NCBI GenBank assembly: GCA_018268755.1
Contig: JAFDVW010000012.1
Coordinates: 62,001 to 126,000, forward strand
Source of the DNA: Acidobacteriota bacterium
GTDB lineage: Bacteria > Acidobacteriota > Terriglobia > Terriglobales > Acidobacteriaceae
Reading direction: 5' to 3'
DNA length: 64,000 nt
Part shown: positions 50,215 to 59,038 of the stretch, one piece after another
Layout of the letters: every line of letters begins with the position of its first letter
How positions within the stretch are numbered: the stretch's first letter is position 1
Notes under the pieces: generated by a model
Databases searched by the model: none
What the model was told of the DNA's origin: nothing
The model's input: the letters and a program-made list of their open reading frames with translations, nothing else
Translations under genes and position numbers: made by a program

Positions 50215-51024
50215 TCATGCTTGCAGTTCCTGCCGAATCTGCTGGGCGATCGCTGGCATCTCTGCCGCCCGGGCAATGCGTATCCGGTTTTCTTCCATCA
50301 TGCCGAGCGCGAAACCAATCTCTTCGCGGCTGTCCAGCTCGTCATCCACCACGGCGAGCAGATGAGCGTCTGTACCTCGCTTGGCATGAATGCCCCGGGC
50401 GATCCCGGGAAAGCGCACGGCCAAAGCTACGGCGTGGTCTACGCCGGCCTTCAGCGAGACGGCTTGCAGAAGCTTGATCTCATTTCCCACGGGATATCCG
50501 AAATCGAACTTGAATGGATCACCCGCCTTGGTATACGGTGCGACGGCAATATTGTGCAACATGAGCCGCAGGACCCCAGCGCTTTCCAAGGCCTCCGTCA
50601 TGTGCCCCAGAATGGCTTGCCGCCCCGAGAGGGCCCGCTTTACGGCGGGCAGCGACGTTTCCAGATACAACGAAGCCAGCGCGCCCAGTTCCTTCACCGG
50701 GTCTTCCGCCAACACGGCCTTTGCCGGCGAGAGCTGCAGCAGGTTCGAAAAAGAGTCCCCCAGTTTCTGAAGGATGGCGGCGCGGCCTGGCGCATCGGTC
50801 AACTGCCGCCGCACCTCCGCCTCCAGAGCTTGCAGCATCTCCACGTCGGCCTGCGGGTCGAGGCAACGTACACGCCGCCAGTCCCGCGTGAAGCGCACAT
50901 CGGCAAATCCCCGGCCGTCGCTGTCGGGTTCCAGAATCACTACGCCGATGTTGACGAACTCGTCCTTGATTGCGTCGGGAACATAACGCAGCAAGAAGAA
51001 CTCGAGATTTTTCAGGCCGGCCAT
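50215..51024 (-). CDS. DUF3037 family protein, partner of the HipA-like kinase
   Basis: The 269-residue protein matches DUF3037, whose start FFLLRYVPDAIKDEFVNIGVVIL is visible at residues 9-31. A central region (about 95-180) is helical, and the C-terminal 90 residues look like a less conserved extension beyond the core domain. No catalytic motif is seen. It lies 38 bases downstream of a HipA-like kinase gene in the same direction. DUF3037 genes next to HipA-like genes recur in other genomes (recollection, not checked), so the pair probably acts together. Being inside a phage structural operon is unusual. Confidence 0.75.
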   Translation of the reverse strand: MAGLKNLEFFLLRYVPDAIKDEFVNIGVVILEPDSDGRGFADVRFTRDWRRVRCLDPQADVEMLQALEAEVRRQLTDAPGRAAILQKLGDSFSNLLQLSPAKAVLAEDPVKELGALASLYLETSLPAVKRALSGRQAILGHMTEALESAGVLRLMLHNIAVAPYTKAGDPFKFDFGYPVGNEIKLLQAVSLKAGVDHAVALAVRFPGIARGIHAKRGTDAHLLAVVDDELDSREEIGFALGMMEENRIRIARAAEMPAIAQQIRQELQA

Positions 51025-51062
51025 GGGTTTCCTAAATTGGCCCCTGGGCCCTCATGCCGCGG

Positions 51063-51866
51063 CTACTGTTCCAGCCACGCCGGGAATGGTCTTCGCGGCG
51101 AAGCGCGAAAGGCTGAAATCAGCTCTCGCACCAGTCCACGCCGCAGAATCAGCGTGCTGGCAAGTTTTTCCAGGGCGTCCCATTCCCCGCTATACCATTC
51201 CGGGGGCACTTCGCTGGCCACGTCCCAAATCATTCCCGCACTCATGTTCTCTATGTTGGTGAGCCATGGCTCGAACGAGTGCCACCCCCGGACGCCCGCA
51301 TACACTTCATTGCGCGCATACACCCCGCGCAGGGGATGGTCCGGAAACGTCCACTCCCCGGCGTTGAAACAGTATCCCTGGTCAATAAATGAGACGGTAT
51401 ATTTCCGTTCCCGCATTTTCCGCCAGAAGGCCGCCTGCCGCCCGTTAGCATTGCAGGTCCACTTATCGACCGCCAGCATACCCAGGAAGGTTTCGCGGTT
51501 CCGTACCTGGTCCAGCATGGGTTCCGGCAGGTAGTCCAAGACCTGCCCTTCCAGGGGACTCACCACATAGCGCGACCCGAATTGTAGTCCGGCCAGGCAA
51601 GGAACGGTGTGCCCGCCCAATTCAATATTCAACTCAGGCGTATGGGTGACCAGCCAGTCTCCGACCTCGACCACTTCGGTCAGCGGGACGGGCAGCCCGG
51701 CGTACTCCGCCAGCCGCGTGGCCAGAAGTTCGTTGGCCAGCACGCGAAGATGTTGAGGATTATTGCGGAACTTTACGACGTAGAAATTTCCGTCGGAACA
51801 GCGCATCAAATGCGATTGCGCTCCCCCGCGCATTTTGCGCACGTGCTGGACGGCGACCACAGGCAC
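51063..51866 (-). CDS. HipA-like protein kinase (HipA_2 type)
   Basis: The 267-residue protein resembles the shorter HipA-like kinases. Visible are the glycine/serine loop MRGGAQSHLMRC (about residues 12-23), the ATP-binding Lys32 in YVVKF, the catalytic loop region DKWTCNANGRQAAF (Asp134) and the metal-binding Asp162 in FIDQGYCF. The kinase motifs therefore look intact. HipA-type toxins phosphorylate tRNA synthetases or other targets, and no HipB-like DNA-binding antitoxin is adjacent; DUF3037 takes that place. It lies 56 bases downstream of the terminase gene and is most likely on the phage transcript. Confidence 0.72.
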   Translation of the reverse strand: MPVVAVQHVRKMRGGAQSHLMRCSDGNFYVVKFRNNPQHLRVLANELLATRLAEYAGLPVPLTEVVEVGDWLVTHTPELNIELGGHTVPCLAGLQFGSRYVVSPLEGQVLDYLPEPMLDQVRNRETFLGMLAVDKWTCNANGRQAAFWRKMRERKYTVSFIDQGYCFNAGEWTFPDHPLRGVYARNEVYAGVRGWHSFEPWLTNIENMSAGMIWDVASEVPPEWYSGEWDALEKLASTLILRRGLVRELISAFRASPRRPFPAWLEQ

Positions 51867-51922
51867 AGGTCCGCCTCAGTTTCGCCCCGGATTCTACCTC
51901 GAAACCGCCTTGTCCGTTCCGT

Positions 51923-53491
51923 TTATTTCTGGTTCCGGATTCCGAGCTCGCTCAGCTGCGACGGCAAGCTGGCCAGCTCCATGGTCTGGGTCCGGGCCGC
52001 TGCGTGGCCCAGTTTCTGGCGCGCCGCCCAGGCGATGGCCATGGCCATCACGCAGTCGTCATGGGTCCCGTAGGCCGCTCCGGAGCTGCCATCGGCGTTA
52101 CGGACAAAGGTCCGGCATTCGCTCAGAAATCTGGCGCCGGGAAATAACTCCGGCGACGTGCTCAGTGCCGCCGCTAGGTTCTCCAGCATTGCCGGACGGC
52201 TGATCGCCGAAGTCAGCCAGCCATCTTGCTCGCCCTCGCGAAATATGTTTTGCCAACCCCGCATGCGCAGATGCGCGAGCACGGCGTGGCCATGGTTGTT
52301 GCGTTCCACGGCCAGCAGTCCATGATGATAAAGCTCCGCCAGCGCCATCACCCGTGTGGCCAGCTCCTGGGGCGGGAAGTGCCCATGCAACTCGGCGCAC
52401 TGTAACCCGCTTTGTTGCTCGATGACCTGCGCGCAGCTGTAATCCCCCGTCGCGCCTCCGCCCGCAGGGTCGACCCCGACTATGTATTGTTTTCCCGGCT
52501 GCGGTGGAAACCAGACCAGCCAGCGGCCGTTGTCGGAGCACTGCAGGGGCGCGACCGCATGGGCCAGGGCCTGTTCTATCGCCGGTAAATCAAACACCGA
52601 TTCCCCGGATGCCAGGAAGCAGGAGACCGCGTCCTCGGCAAATTCCTGGGCTGCCAGTCCGTGAAGTTGTGCGCGGTTTTCCCGCCGCCACGCGATCTGC
52701 CCTGGTCTGAGCCCGAACTTTGTCGCCAGCTCCTGTTCTTCAAGCGTCAGGACTTCGACGCGGGCGTCCTCCAGCGTATAGAGGTCCTCATACCACCAGG
52801 GAAAGAAATGTTGTGTGTGGCCGGTCTCCTCTGCACGCTGCCACTCCTCGTAAAAGATTCCACTGGCGCCGTTCGGTGTCGATTCCAGGACCACCTCTCC
52901 CGGCCTGGGCACCGCCGAGCGCAAGGATGCCAGCGTTTCCGCCCCATCGCGGGGCCAGCGGGCGACCTCTGAACCATGCAGGTGGTGAATGGTCATACCG
53001 CGGCCCGCGTTGGGGTCGGCCGCCGTCGCTACCCGGTACTCGCTGTCGAGCCGCGGAAAAGCGATCTGGCGAATATTGGCGCGCGACCGGAGCAGCGCGC
53101 CGTGTTGCATGCCTTCGGGCAGGTTTTCCCAAAAGCGATGCACAATCCTGAAAATCTCCTCGGCCGACTCCTGCGTGTGCGCTACCTGCACGCTGAGTGT
53201 TCCCGGCTGGGTGATGGTTTGAATAAAAAAGCGCGCGGCAATGTACGTAGTGATTCCCAGTTGGCGGGCCTTCAACACCAGGTTCCGCCGGCTGCAGCGC
53301 CGGGAATATTCCTGCTGTGCCCGATTGCGCCGCAGCGGGACCAGGCCACGCGTCTTGCTGCGGACTTTCAGCAGCGATTCAATCAGAAAATCGCGGACCG
53401 TCAGTCTTAAACGAGGATGTTCTTCCCCCCGCGCCGGCATTTCACAATCCAGCGCCTCTCCGCAGCGCAGCAGCAGATCGAGATCTTCCAT
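51923..53491 (-). CDS. Terminase large subunit
   Basis: TerL is the ATP-driven motor and nuclease that packages DNA into the head. The 522-residue protein has the ATPase motif LKARQLGITT (about 73-82), an HGSEVARW segment (about 162-169) in the Walker B region, VVLESTPNGASG as the coupling motif, and a nuclease domain with VGVDPAGGGATGDYS and the late acidic DDCVMAMAIAW. All nuclease acids look present, so the enzyme is probably active. No small terminase is recognised beside it. It follows the exported beta-helix gene after 18 bases. Confidence 0.9.
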   Translation of the reverse strand: MEDLDLLLRCGEALDCEMPARGEEHPRLRLTVRDFLIESLLKVRSKTRGLVPLRRNRAQQEYSRRCSRRNLVLKARQLGITTYIAARFFIQTITQPGTLSVQVAHTQESAEEIFRIVHRFWENLPEGMQHGALLRSRANIRQIAFPRLDSEYRVATAADPNAGRGMTIHHLHGSEVARWPRDGAETLASLRSAVPRPGEVVLESTPNGASGIFYEEWQRAEETGHTQHFFPWWYEDLYTLEDARVEVLTLEEQELATKFGLRPGQIAWRRENRAQLHGLAAQEFAEDAVSCFLASGESVFDLPAIEQALAHAVAPLQCSDNGRWLVWFPPQPGKQYIVGVDPAGGGATGDYSCAQVIEQQSGLQCAELHGHFPPQELATRVMALAELYHHGLLAVERNNHGHAVLAHLRMRGWQNIFREGEQDGWLTSAISRPAMLENLAAALSTSPELFPGARFLSECRTFVRNADGSSGAAYGTHDDCVMAMAIAWAARQKLGHAAARTQTMELASLPSQLSELGIRNQK

Positions 53492-53509
53492 GGAGGACGC
53501 CTGCTGCGC

Positions 53510-56005
53510 TCACTGCGCGTAAGGCCCGCTTCCGCAGAAAGTGCGGCAGACGTATTGCCCCTGCACGAATGCGGCGTCGAGTTCATTGAGGTCTACGCCG
53601 AGATCTTTGCCATCGTCAGCTTGCCCGGGTTGTCCCGCTTTGTAATAACTGGTCGAGAGCAAGCCATAGTTGTGATATTCCGGGTCGGCCGTGCTCGAGA
53701 GGTTGTTCACAAACCCGGCACAATTCTGGTTTGGCGTGGAGGAGCACACGCCGTTGCTCAACAGCCGCAGCGTGGATAGGGAAGCCAGTTGTGTGCCCGC
53801 GGGGTTCCATTCGCTATAGTTCGACGCCGTACCCCCTGGCCCAAACAACGCCAGATGGTGGAAGGAAAACGTCGGGTTGTCGACGCAGGCCGCCGCTTTG
53901 GCCGAAGACGTCCCCTCGCTGGTATTGGCCGAGCACCAGACCCAATTATTGGAACTGGTGGCTTTGCTCATGATGCTGTTCTTGTAAGTCAGATTAGCCG
54001 CCTGCTCCCGGGAAGGGTCAGTGCCGCTGTCGGTCAAGTCGGCGAGCAGGCTGCGGACGCCGGTGCCCTTGCCTTGCGTGATGACCGTGTTGTGATCGAA
54101 GGTGATGAACTGTGGGTAGCCTTGGGCATTGTCCAGCGTGCAGGTAACGCCACTCGTTACATCCGGCCCGTTGTTGGCAAATGTGATGGGCCCGCTAGTA
54201 AAGGGATCGGAACTCAACGCCGGCGCTTTGCTGGCATTAAAAGACGAATCCGAACAGGCCAGGGTATGCACCCAGTCTCCCGTGGAAACACCGGTGTAGG
54301 GACAGCTGCTGCCGCTGCTGCAACTGCAGGCGCTCAGAGAAGCAACATTGCCGGACCGTGCTACGGCGCAAGAATACGTGTTTCCTCCCAGCCCGATGGG
54401 CAGCGCCGTGGTTTGGCCGCTGCTGTTGCCCCATGTCGGATTCACAATGTCGCTGACCAGATTGTTCCGCACCAAGACCCGCTGTAGGGGCATCGACAGT
54501 TGTGCGGCGCCATCGCGTCCCAGGGTCTGGAACCAGTCGTTGCCGTGTTCCCAGAGGTTGTTCTCGATAGTTACGTTGTCGACGCGGCCCCAGTAGCCAT
54601 CTCCGCGCGGTGTCAGTAAAGACAACGAGCCACGCTGGCTGTCGGCCCAGGAATAGCGCACCCGATTTCCGGCAAACACCACGCGGCTTGCGTTCTTTAA
54701 CTCAAAGCGGTTCTTGATGAGCCAGCTTCGCGTGGGGTTGGCGAAACTTGAGACCATATACCAGTTGGGGTCCAGCTCAATGGAGTTCAGGCGAATTTCA
54801 ATATCGCTAGGCACCAGCAGGTCGATGGACGGCTGGGCCCCGCCAAAAAGAATGCCGATCGACCCGCCCCGCAAATGATTGTTCGTGATCTTGACCGGGC
54901 CTTGCGCGGGATAGGAGCTGATCAGGTGCGATTCCACTCCTGCGTACAGGATCTGGTCAATCATGCTGTCGGTCAGCCAACAATCTCCACACATCAGGCG
55001 GATGGCGTCTTTCGTCTTCAAGTCTGCGGCGCAGGCGACCGGAGCGGGCCAGACCGGCGTCGTGGAAGCTACTCCGCTGGCGCAGCCGTGGATGTAGGTC
55101 TGGCTCAAACCCATGTGGAAGCCCTCTCCGGCGTAGCCCGCCGTGTTGTTGCTGGCATTGCCGAGCTGTACCAGCGGCGCATCGTTCTGGCCGGCTGTAC
55201 TACTGATGTCGGCGTCGAACCACGCCCAGTGATGGCTGCCGGCTGCCCCCTGCATCACCGGCACATTGCTTGCCGAGACTCTCAGGCGAAAAAAGTTGTT
55301 CGCGACCTGCTGGGCCAAGGTGTTCGGCCCGCTAACGCGAGTGAAAGGGAAAGACACGGTGCCGCTTTCATTGGGGGAGCCGGCCTGCGCATAACTGAAT
55401 TGCGTGGGGCTCGTCACCGTGACCGGGAACGTTCCATTAAAATTCTTCTGCCATCCCGTCACATTCTCCATCAGCGCCGTATCTCCGCTGGAGAGTCCGT
55501 GCGGATTGAAAGTATTCACCGTTACTACCCCCGCCGAGCGGGAGATAGACTGGATCGCCAGGCTCCCGACCTGCGTGGTTCGTTGCAGCGGATTGGAAGA
55601 GGCAATCACCACGCAGGCGCTTCCGCTATAACCATTATTCGGCATCGTAATGCTGGTCTCGGAACTGGTCACCGTGATGGTCACATCCGTATCGACGACG
55701 ATCTTGCTGGATTTTCCTTCCGCCACTCGCAAAGCTTCGGCATCATTCAGCGCCTGCTGTAGCCCTGCTTGGGTCCCCGCATAGTCTCCGCCCGTGTTGC
55801 GCACGCGCTTGAGAACGTCAGGGTTATTCAGGGCAACATCGCATTGGTGCTGATTGACCCAGTTCTGCGGCAACTGCGCAGGCGAGGCCCCGCGGTTGCT
55901 GAGAGCGCTCCAGGCCGCTTGGCCATTCGTGGTCGATCCGCCCGTGTGGATGGATTGTCCCCACGCCGCCGCGAAAAGGACGGCCCATGCGAGTGTGTGT
56001 TTCAT
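53510..56005 (-). CDS. Exported right-handed beta-helix protein in the phage-like cluster
   Basis: The 831-residue protein begins with a Sec-type signal peptide (MKHTLAWAVLFAAAWGQS). It is rich in Asn, Ser, Gly and aromatic residues with strand-turn text repeated over most of its length, for example RVDNVTIENNLWEHGNDWF and MPLQRVLVRNNLVSDIV, which suggests a parallel beta-helix such as those of tail spikes and polysaccharide lyases. No catalytic family can be named. It is unexpected for a virion protein to have a signal peptide, because virions assemble in the cytoplasm. Confidence 0.65.
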   Translation of the reverse strand: MKHTLAWAVLFAAAWGQSIHTGGSTTNGQAAWSALSNRGASPAQLPQNWVNQHQCDVALNNPDVLKRVRNTGGDYAGTQAGLQQALNDAEALRVAEGKSSKIVVDTDVTITVTSSETSITMPNNGYSGSACVVIASSNPLQRTTQVGSLAIQSISRSAGVVTVNTFNPHGLSSGDTALMENVTGWQKNFNGTFPVTVTSPTQFSYAQAGSPNESGTVSFPFTRVSGPNTLAQQVANNFFRLRVSASNVPVMQGAAGSHHWAWFDADISSTAGQNDAPLVQLGNASNNTAGYAGEGFHMGLSQTYIHGCASGVASTTPVWPAPVACAADLKTKDAIRLMCGDCWLTDSMIDQILYAGVESHLISSYPAQGPVKITNNHLRGGSIGILFGGAQPSIDLLVPSDIEIRLNSIELDPNWYMVSSFANPTRSWLIKNRFELKNASRVVFAGNRVRYSWADSQRGSLSLLTPRGDGYWGRVDNVTIENNLWEHGNDWFQTLGRDGAAQLSMPLQRVLVRNNLVSDIVNPTWGNSSGQTTALPIGLGGNTYSCAVARSGNVASLSACSCSSGSSCPYTGVSTGDWVHTLACSDSSFNASKAPALSSDPFTSGPITFANNGPDVTSGVTCTLDNAQGYPQFITFDHNTVITQGKGTGVRSLLADLTDSGTDPSREQAANLTYKNSIMSKATSSNNWVWCSANTSEGTSSAKAAACVDNPTFSFHHLALFGPGGTASNYSEWNPAGTQLASLSTLRLLSNGVCSSTPNQNCAGFVNNLSSTADPEYHNYGLLSTSYYKAGQPGQADDGKDLGVDLNELDAAFVQGQYVCRTFCGSGPYAQ

Positions 56006-56054
56006 AAAAATGGAAAAGCCGGCTCAAATTGATGACACTTGAAGTAAGGCCCTT

Positions 56055-58523
56055 CTACCGCACATGCCCTATCAGCTCAGGCACAAAGCTATAGGCCCCG
56101 ATTTCCCAGCCCGTACCAAACTGGCTTTGGTCGATACCCATGAGGTCATATTTAAATTCATCCGCCAGCGCCGTGCCTTGGTTTACCACCGGCGCGGCCA
56201 GTGTGGGCCGCATGTCGGGCATGGACCCGGAAGCAGCATCTGCGTAGAAAGTACTTCCAGAAATCGGCTGTGTGCCCCGCAAGTAATGCACCAGCTGGGT
56301 GTTGGTCAGGAGCGTGGCGCCGCTGACTTTGAGGGTGTCAACCATGACCCCAACCTGATGGGCGCTCAGTTCATTCACGTGCCAGAAAATTCCCATGGGC
56401 ACGCCCCATACCGCAGACTTGAACACCAGGGCCCGCAGTTTGTTGGCAAATTGCGCGTCGCTCAGGTTCTGAAAGTTGGGAGCGATGCCCTGGCTCAGGA
56501 TGTTCTGTGCGTTGATGCCGCTGGCCAGCACGGTGGCTGCATTTGGCGAAGGCTGCATGACCCCCGAGCCGCGTGCTCCGGCGTATCCCGCCGCCACGGC
56601 GATGCTTTCGGTGGATGCGTCCTCATAACTGCCGGGGTAGACATACACCCACGTGCCCGGAACGCTGGCCGCCACCTGGTTGGAGTACCCCGACTCGCCC
56701 GCGCTGTTGAAGGCCGTGACCACGTAGTACCACGTCTGCTGCGGATTCACCGCCAGATCGGTGTACGCCGGCACACTCAGGGGACCGGCGATTTTCGTGT
56801 AAGGCCCGCCGCTTGTGGCCGCACGATACACGTAGTAACCCGTGGCGTCGCTTCCCGCGTTCCAGCTGAGCCAAACGGAGTGTCCGCCGTCGAGGCCGGT
56901 GAGGTTGGCGTTCATCCAGGCCCGGGCCCAGCCCAGTTCATCCGTCATCAGCCGGCCCTTGTCCATGGTCAGCATGTAGGACGAGCTCTTGATGTCCTGC
57001 GCATTTACGTCGGCCAGGTCTTCGCTCTTCACGGCGGTCTTCATGTTGGGATCGGCCGTGGCCGAGAAGACGCCGCGCTGGTTCAGCGTGTAGATGACTC
57101 CCCCCAGGGTGTCCAGGCCGCTCGGCGTCAGGTCACGCCCCGAAGAGCTCAGGTCCCAGTTCACCTGCGCATTGGGATCTCCCGGCGCGGTGATGACAAG
57201 TTGCCTCCCCGAAATGGAGAGCGTGACGGTCGCGGCCGCCGTCCCCGTGTAGCGAAGCGTAAATGCGTTGGGATATACGAAATATTGGTGCGACACGGAA
57301 TGTGCGTTCAGGTCCCAGCCGGCATGGATCCATGACTGGAATGTCGAGATGAGCTGCTGCGAGAGATCGTAACCGGTCACTACCGCAATGCTCAGCGGCG
57401 CGTTCTTGGCCTGGAACATCGGGAACAGACTCTGGATGTACTGGTGCGAGCCATCCAGCAGACCCGGATCATCGTACGTCAGGGAAATCCGCGCCGGATA
57501 ACGCATGAAGCCGCGCACGTTGGGTGGCGTGTCCGCCGCCAGATTATGCCCGCCGTCAATGGGGCCGGGCGTTCCCGTGATATCGGTGGAAAGACCGGTT
57601 GCCAGGTTGTTGGCGTAAAAGTGGCAGAAGGAATAGGTCACGGCTGCCGTGTTGTCCATCAATCCATAAGTGCGGTTGGCGTAAGCGCGACAATTCTTCA
57701 GCTCAATCGCTGTCGGACTGCCATCAAATCGATATCCCACATAGTTGCGATGGGCATCCGTGTTGAAGATGTGAATGTCCCCGGCCGCCACGTTGGGATG
57801 CACATAAAACCCAATCGGCACCGTGGCGTTGGGGACCTGGCTGTCAGTGGACATATTGGCCAGCCAGAGATGATCGCTGGCCCCCTGTACCTGCACGCCG
57901 TATCCGTCATACCAGTCGAGTTGGATGTGCTGGATTTTGATCCAGCTCTGTCCGTTGATATTGATCAGAGATTGCCCGCTGAGCAGGATCGGTGTAACCG
58001 AGCCAAATATTGTGACGGGGTTCCCCCCGCTCGCATACACATACAGGATTTGGCTGGGTACTTCGTAGTACCAGTCGCGGTCATGGGTCAGCGCCGCTTG
58101 CGAAGTTTGCGGCGTGCCCCAGAGGCTGCCAAACTGCACGAACTTCAATTGTGAAATTGCCTGGGTGGCGCTGAGCGTGGCTTGCCACACATTCCCCGAA
58201 GCATTGCTCCAATCCGCCGCCTGGGTGGGAGAGTACCCGGTAAAGCGTGGCGGGCGGCCGCTGCCGTACGCGTCGAAGCGGATGGGATTGCCTGCGTTGC
58301 CGCTGGAAGGCGGCGTCAACCATTCATTCCACACACCGTCGCGCTTGAAGAGGATGACGTCTCCTGGGGCAAACGTGGCAAGGCCGACCTTCAGCAGCGT
58401 TCGCCATGGCGTGGCCGGCGAGAGCCCGTCGTTGGCATTGCTTCCTGCGGGATCGACGTAATACGTCGTCGCCGACGCCAGCGTCGCCAGCAAGAGCAAC
58501 GGAATTGTCGTCCACTTCAACAT
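56055..58523 (-). CDS. Exported chimera: beta-helix, NodB-like polysaccharide deacetylase, Fn3
   Basis: The start at 58521-58523 gives MLKWTTIPLLLLATLASATT, a signal peptide; the frame extends 50 codons upstream without signal-like text. The 822 residues show a beta-helix-like opening (about 20-335, with TYYVDPAGSNANDGLSPATPW) and a NodB/carbohydrate esterase 4-like domain (SLTYDDP at about 347-353, His pair HSVSH at 408-412). A fibronectin type III module around 600-690 (LSWNAGSDATGYYVYRAA) and a C-terminal domain follow. The Asp and both His of the metal site are in place, so deacetylation of a surface glycan is plausible. It sits upstream of the terminase gene. Confidence 0.7.
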   Translation of the reverse strand: MLKWTTIPLLLLATLASATTYYVDPAGSNANDGLSPATPWRTLLKVGLATFAPGDVILFKRDGVWNEWLTPPSSGNAGNPIRFDAYGSGRPPRFTGYSPTQAADWSNASGNVWQATLSATQAISQLKFVQFGSLWGTPQTSQAALTHDRDWYYEVPSQILYVYASGGNPVTIFGSVTPILLSGQSLININGQSWIKIQHIQLDWYDGYGVQVQGASDHLWLANMSTDSQVPNATVPIGFYVHPNVAAGDIHIFNTDAHRNYVGYRFDGSPTAIELKNCRAYANRTYGLMDNTAAVTYSFCHFYANNLATGLSTDITGTPGPIDGGHNLAADTPPNVRGFMRYPARISLTYDDPGLLDGSHQYIQSLFPMFQAKNAPLSIAVVTGYDLSQQLISTFQSWIHAGWDLNAHSVSHQYFVYPNAFTLRYTGTAAATVTLSISGRQLVITAPGDPNAQVNWDLSSSGRDLTPSGLDTLGGVIYTLNQRGVFSATADPNMKTAVKSEDLADVNAQDIKSSSYMLTMDKGRLMTDELGWARAWMNANLTGLDGGHSVWLSWNAGSDATGYYVYRAATSGGPYTKIAGPLSVPAYTDLAVNPQQTWYYVVTAFNSAGESGYSNQVAASVPGTWVYVYPGSYEDASTESIAVAAGYAGARGSGVMQPSPNAATVLASGINAQNILSQGIAPNFQNLSDAQFANKLRALVFKSAVWGVPMGIFWHVNELSAHQVGVMVDTLKVSGATLLTNTQLVHYLRGTQPISGSTFYADAASGSMPDMRPTLAAPVVNQGTALADEFKYDLMGIDQSQFGTGWEIGAYSFVPELIGHVR

Positions 58524-58562
58524 GCCCAAATCGCCTTTCAAAAGAAAAAACTGTCCCTGTTG

Positions 58563-58584
58563 CTCGAGGTTATCCACTCGAGCT
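58563..58584. repeat. Short perfect inverted repeat between two exported protein genes
   Basis: GCTCGAG (58563-58569) and CTCGAGC (58578-58584) flank an eight-base loop, just after the stop of the small Fn3-like gene. Too short to assign a role. Confidence 0.3.
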
Positions 58585-58587
58585 GCT

Positions 58588-58989
58588 CTACTGCACGGTG
58601 CTGGACAGAGTCCCCGGGGAGGAAGGTACGACCTGCACCGTGGCCTGGCACTTGCTCCAATCGCTGGAGACAAAGTTGCCCGAGTTGTCCCGGCCCACGG
58701 CGGTCACGGCAAAAATGCGTTGCCCGAAATTCGAAGTCTGAAAGGTTCCCGTGATTGCGCTGACCTTACCGCTGGCGTTGGCGGGGTTGGCCACCGTGCC
58801 CAGCAACGCGGGGGTACCGCTGGTGGCATCCAGCATTTCGAAGTGGTCCAGGCAATTCTTGCTCACCGTGCCGCTACAGAGGGTCAACCCTGTGTAGTCA
58901 TACGACCAGGAAAGCGTGACCGTCGAAGCCTGCGAACAGGTATACATCGCAAGCAGGAAGCACCATAGGCAAAACGTCTTCTTCCACAT
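58588..58989 (-). CDS. Small exported Fn3-like protein
   Basis: The start at 58987-58989 gives MWKKTFCLWCFLLAMYTCSQAS, a signal peptide; the longer upstream frame is antisense-like proline/alanine text and is rejected. The mature 110 residues are beta-rich (TVTLSWSYDYTGL, then IFAVTAVGRDNSGNF) and end near TVQVVPSSPG, in the manner of a single fibronectin type III domain with a cysteine pair (LCSGTVSKNC). It is the first of three exported proteins in a row after the giant fibre gene. The function is unknown; adhesion is inference. Confidence 0.6.
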   Translation of the reverse strand: MWKKTFCLWCFLLAMYTCSQASTVTLSWSYDYTGLTLCSGTVSKNCLDHFEMLDATSGTPALLGTVANPANASGKVSAITGTFQTSNFGQRIFAVTAVGRDNSGNFVSSDWSKCQATVQVVPSSPGTLSSTVQ

Positions 58990-59038
58990 GCGCGTTCCTT
59001 TCCCGTACGGAGATCCGATCTGCAATGGGCGGAAGGTC

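Noticed and set aside
56064..57335. Plus-strand frame of 423 codons across the deacetylase chimera
   Set aside because: Antisense shadow in GC-rich sequence; the minus-strand frame has signal peptide, domains and catalytic motifs.
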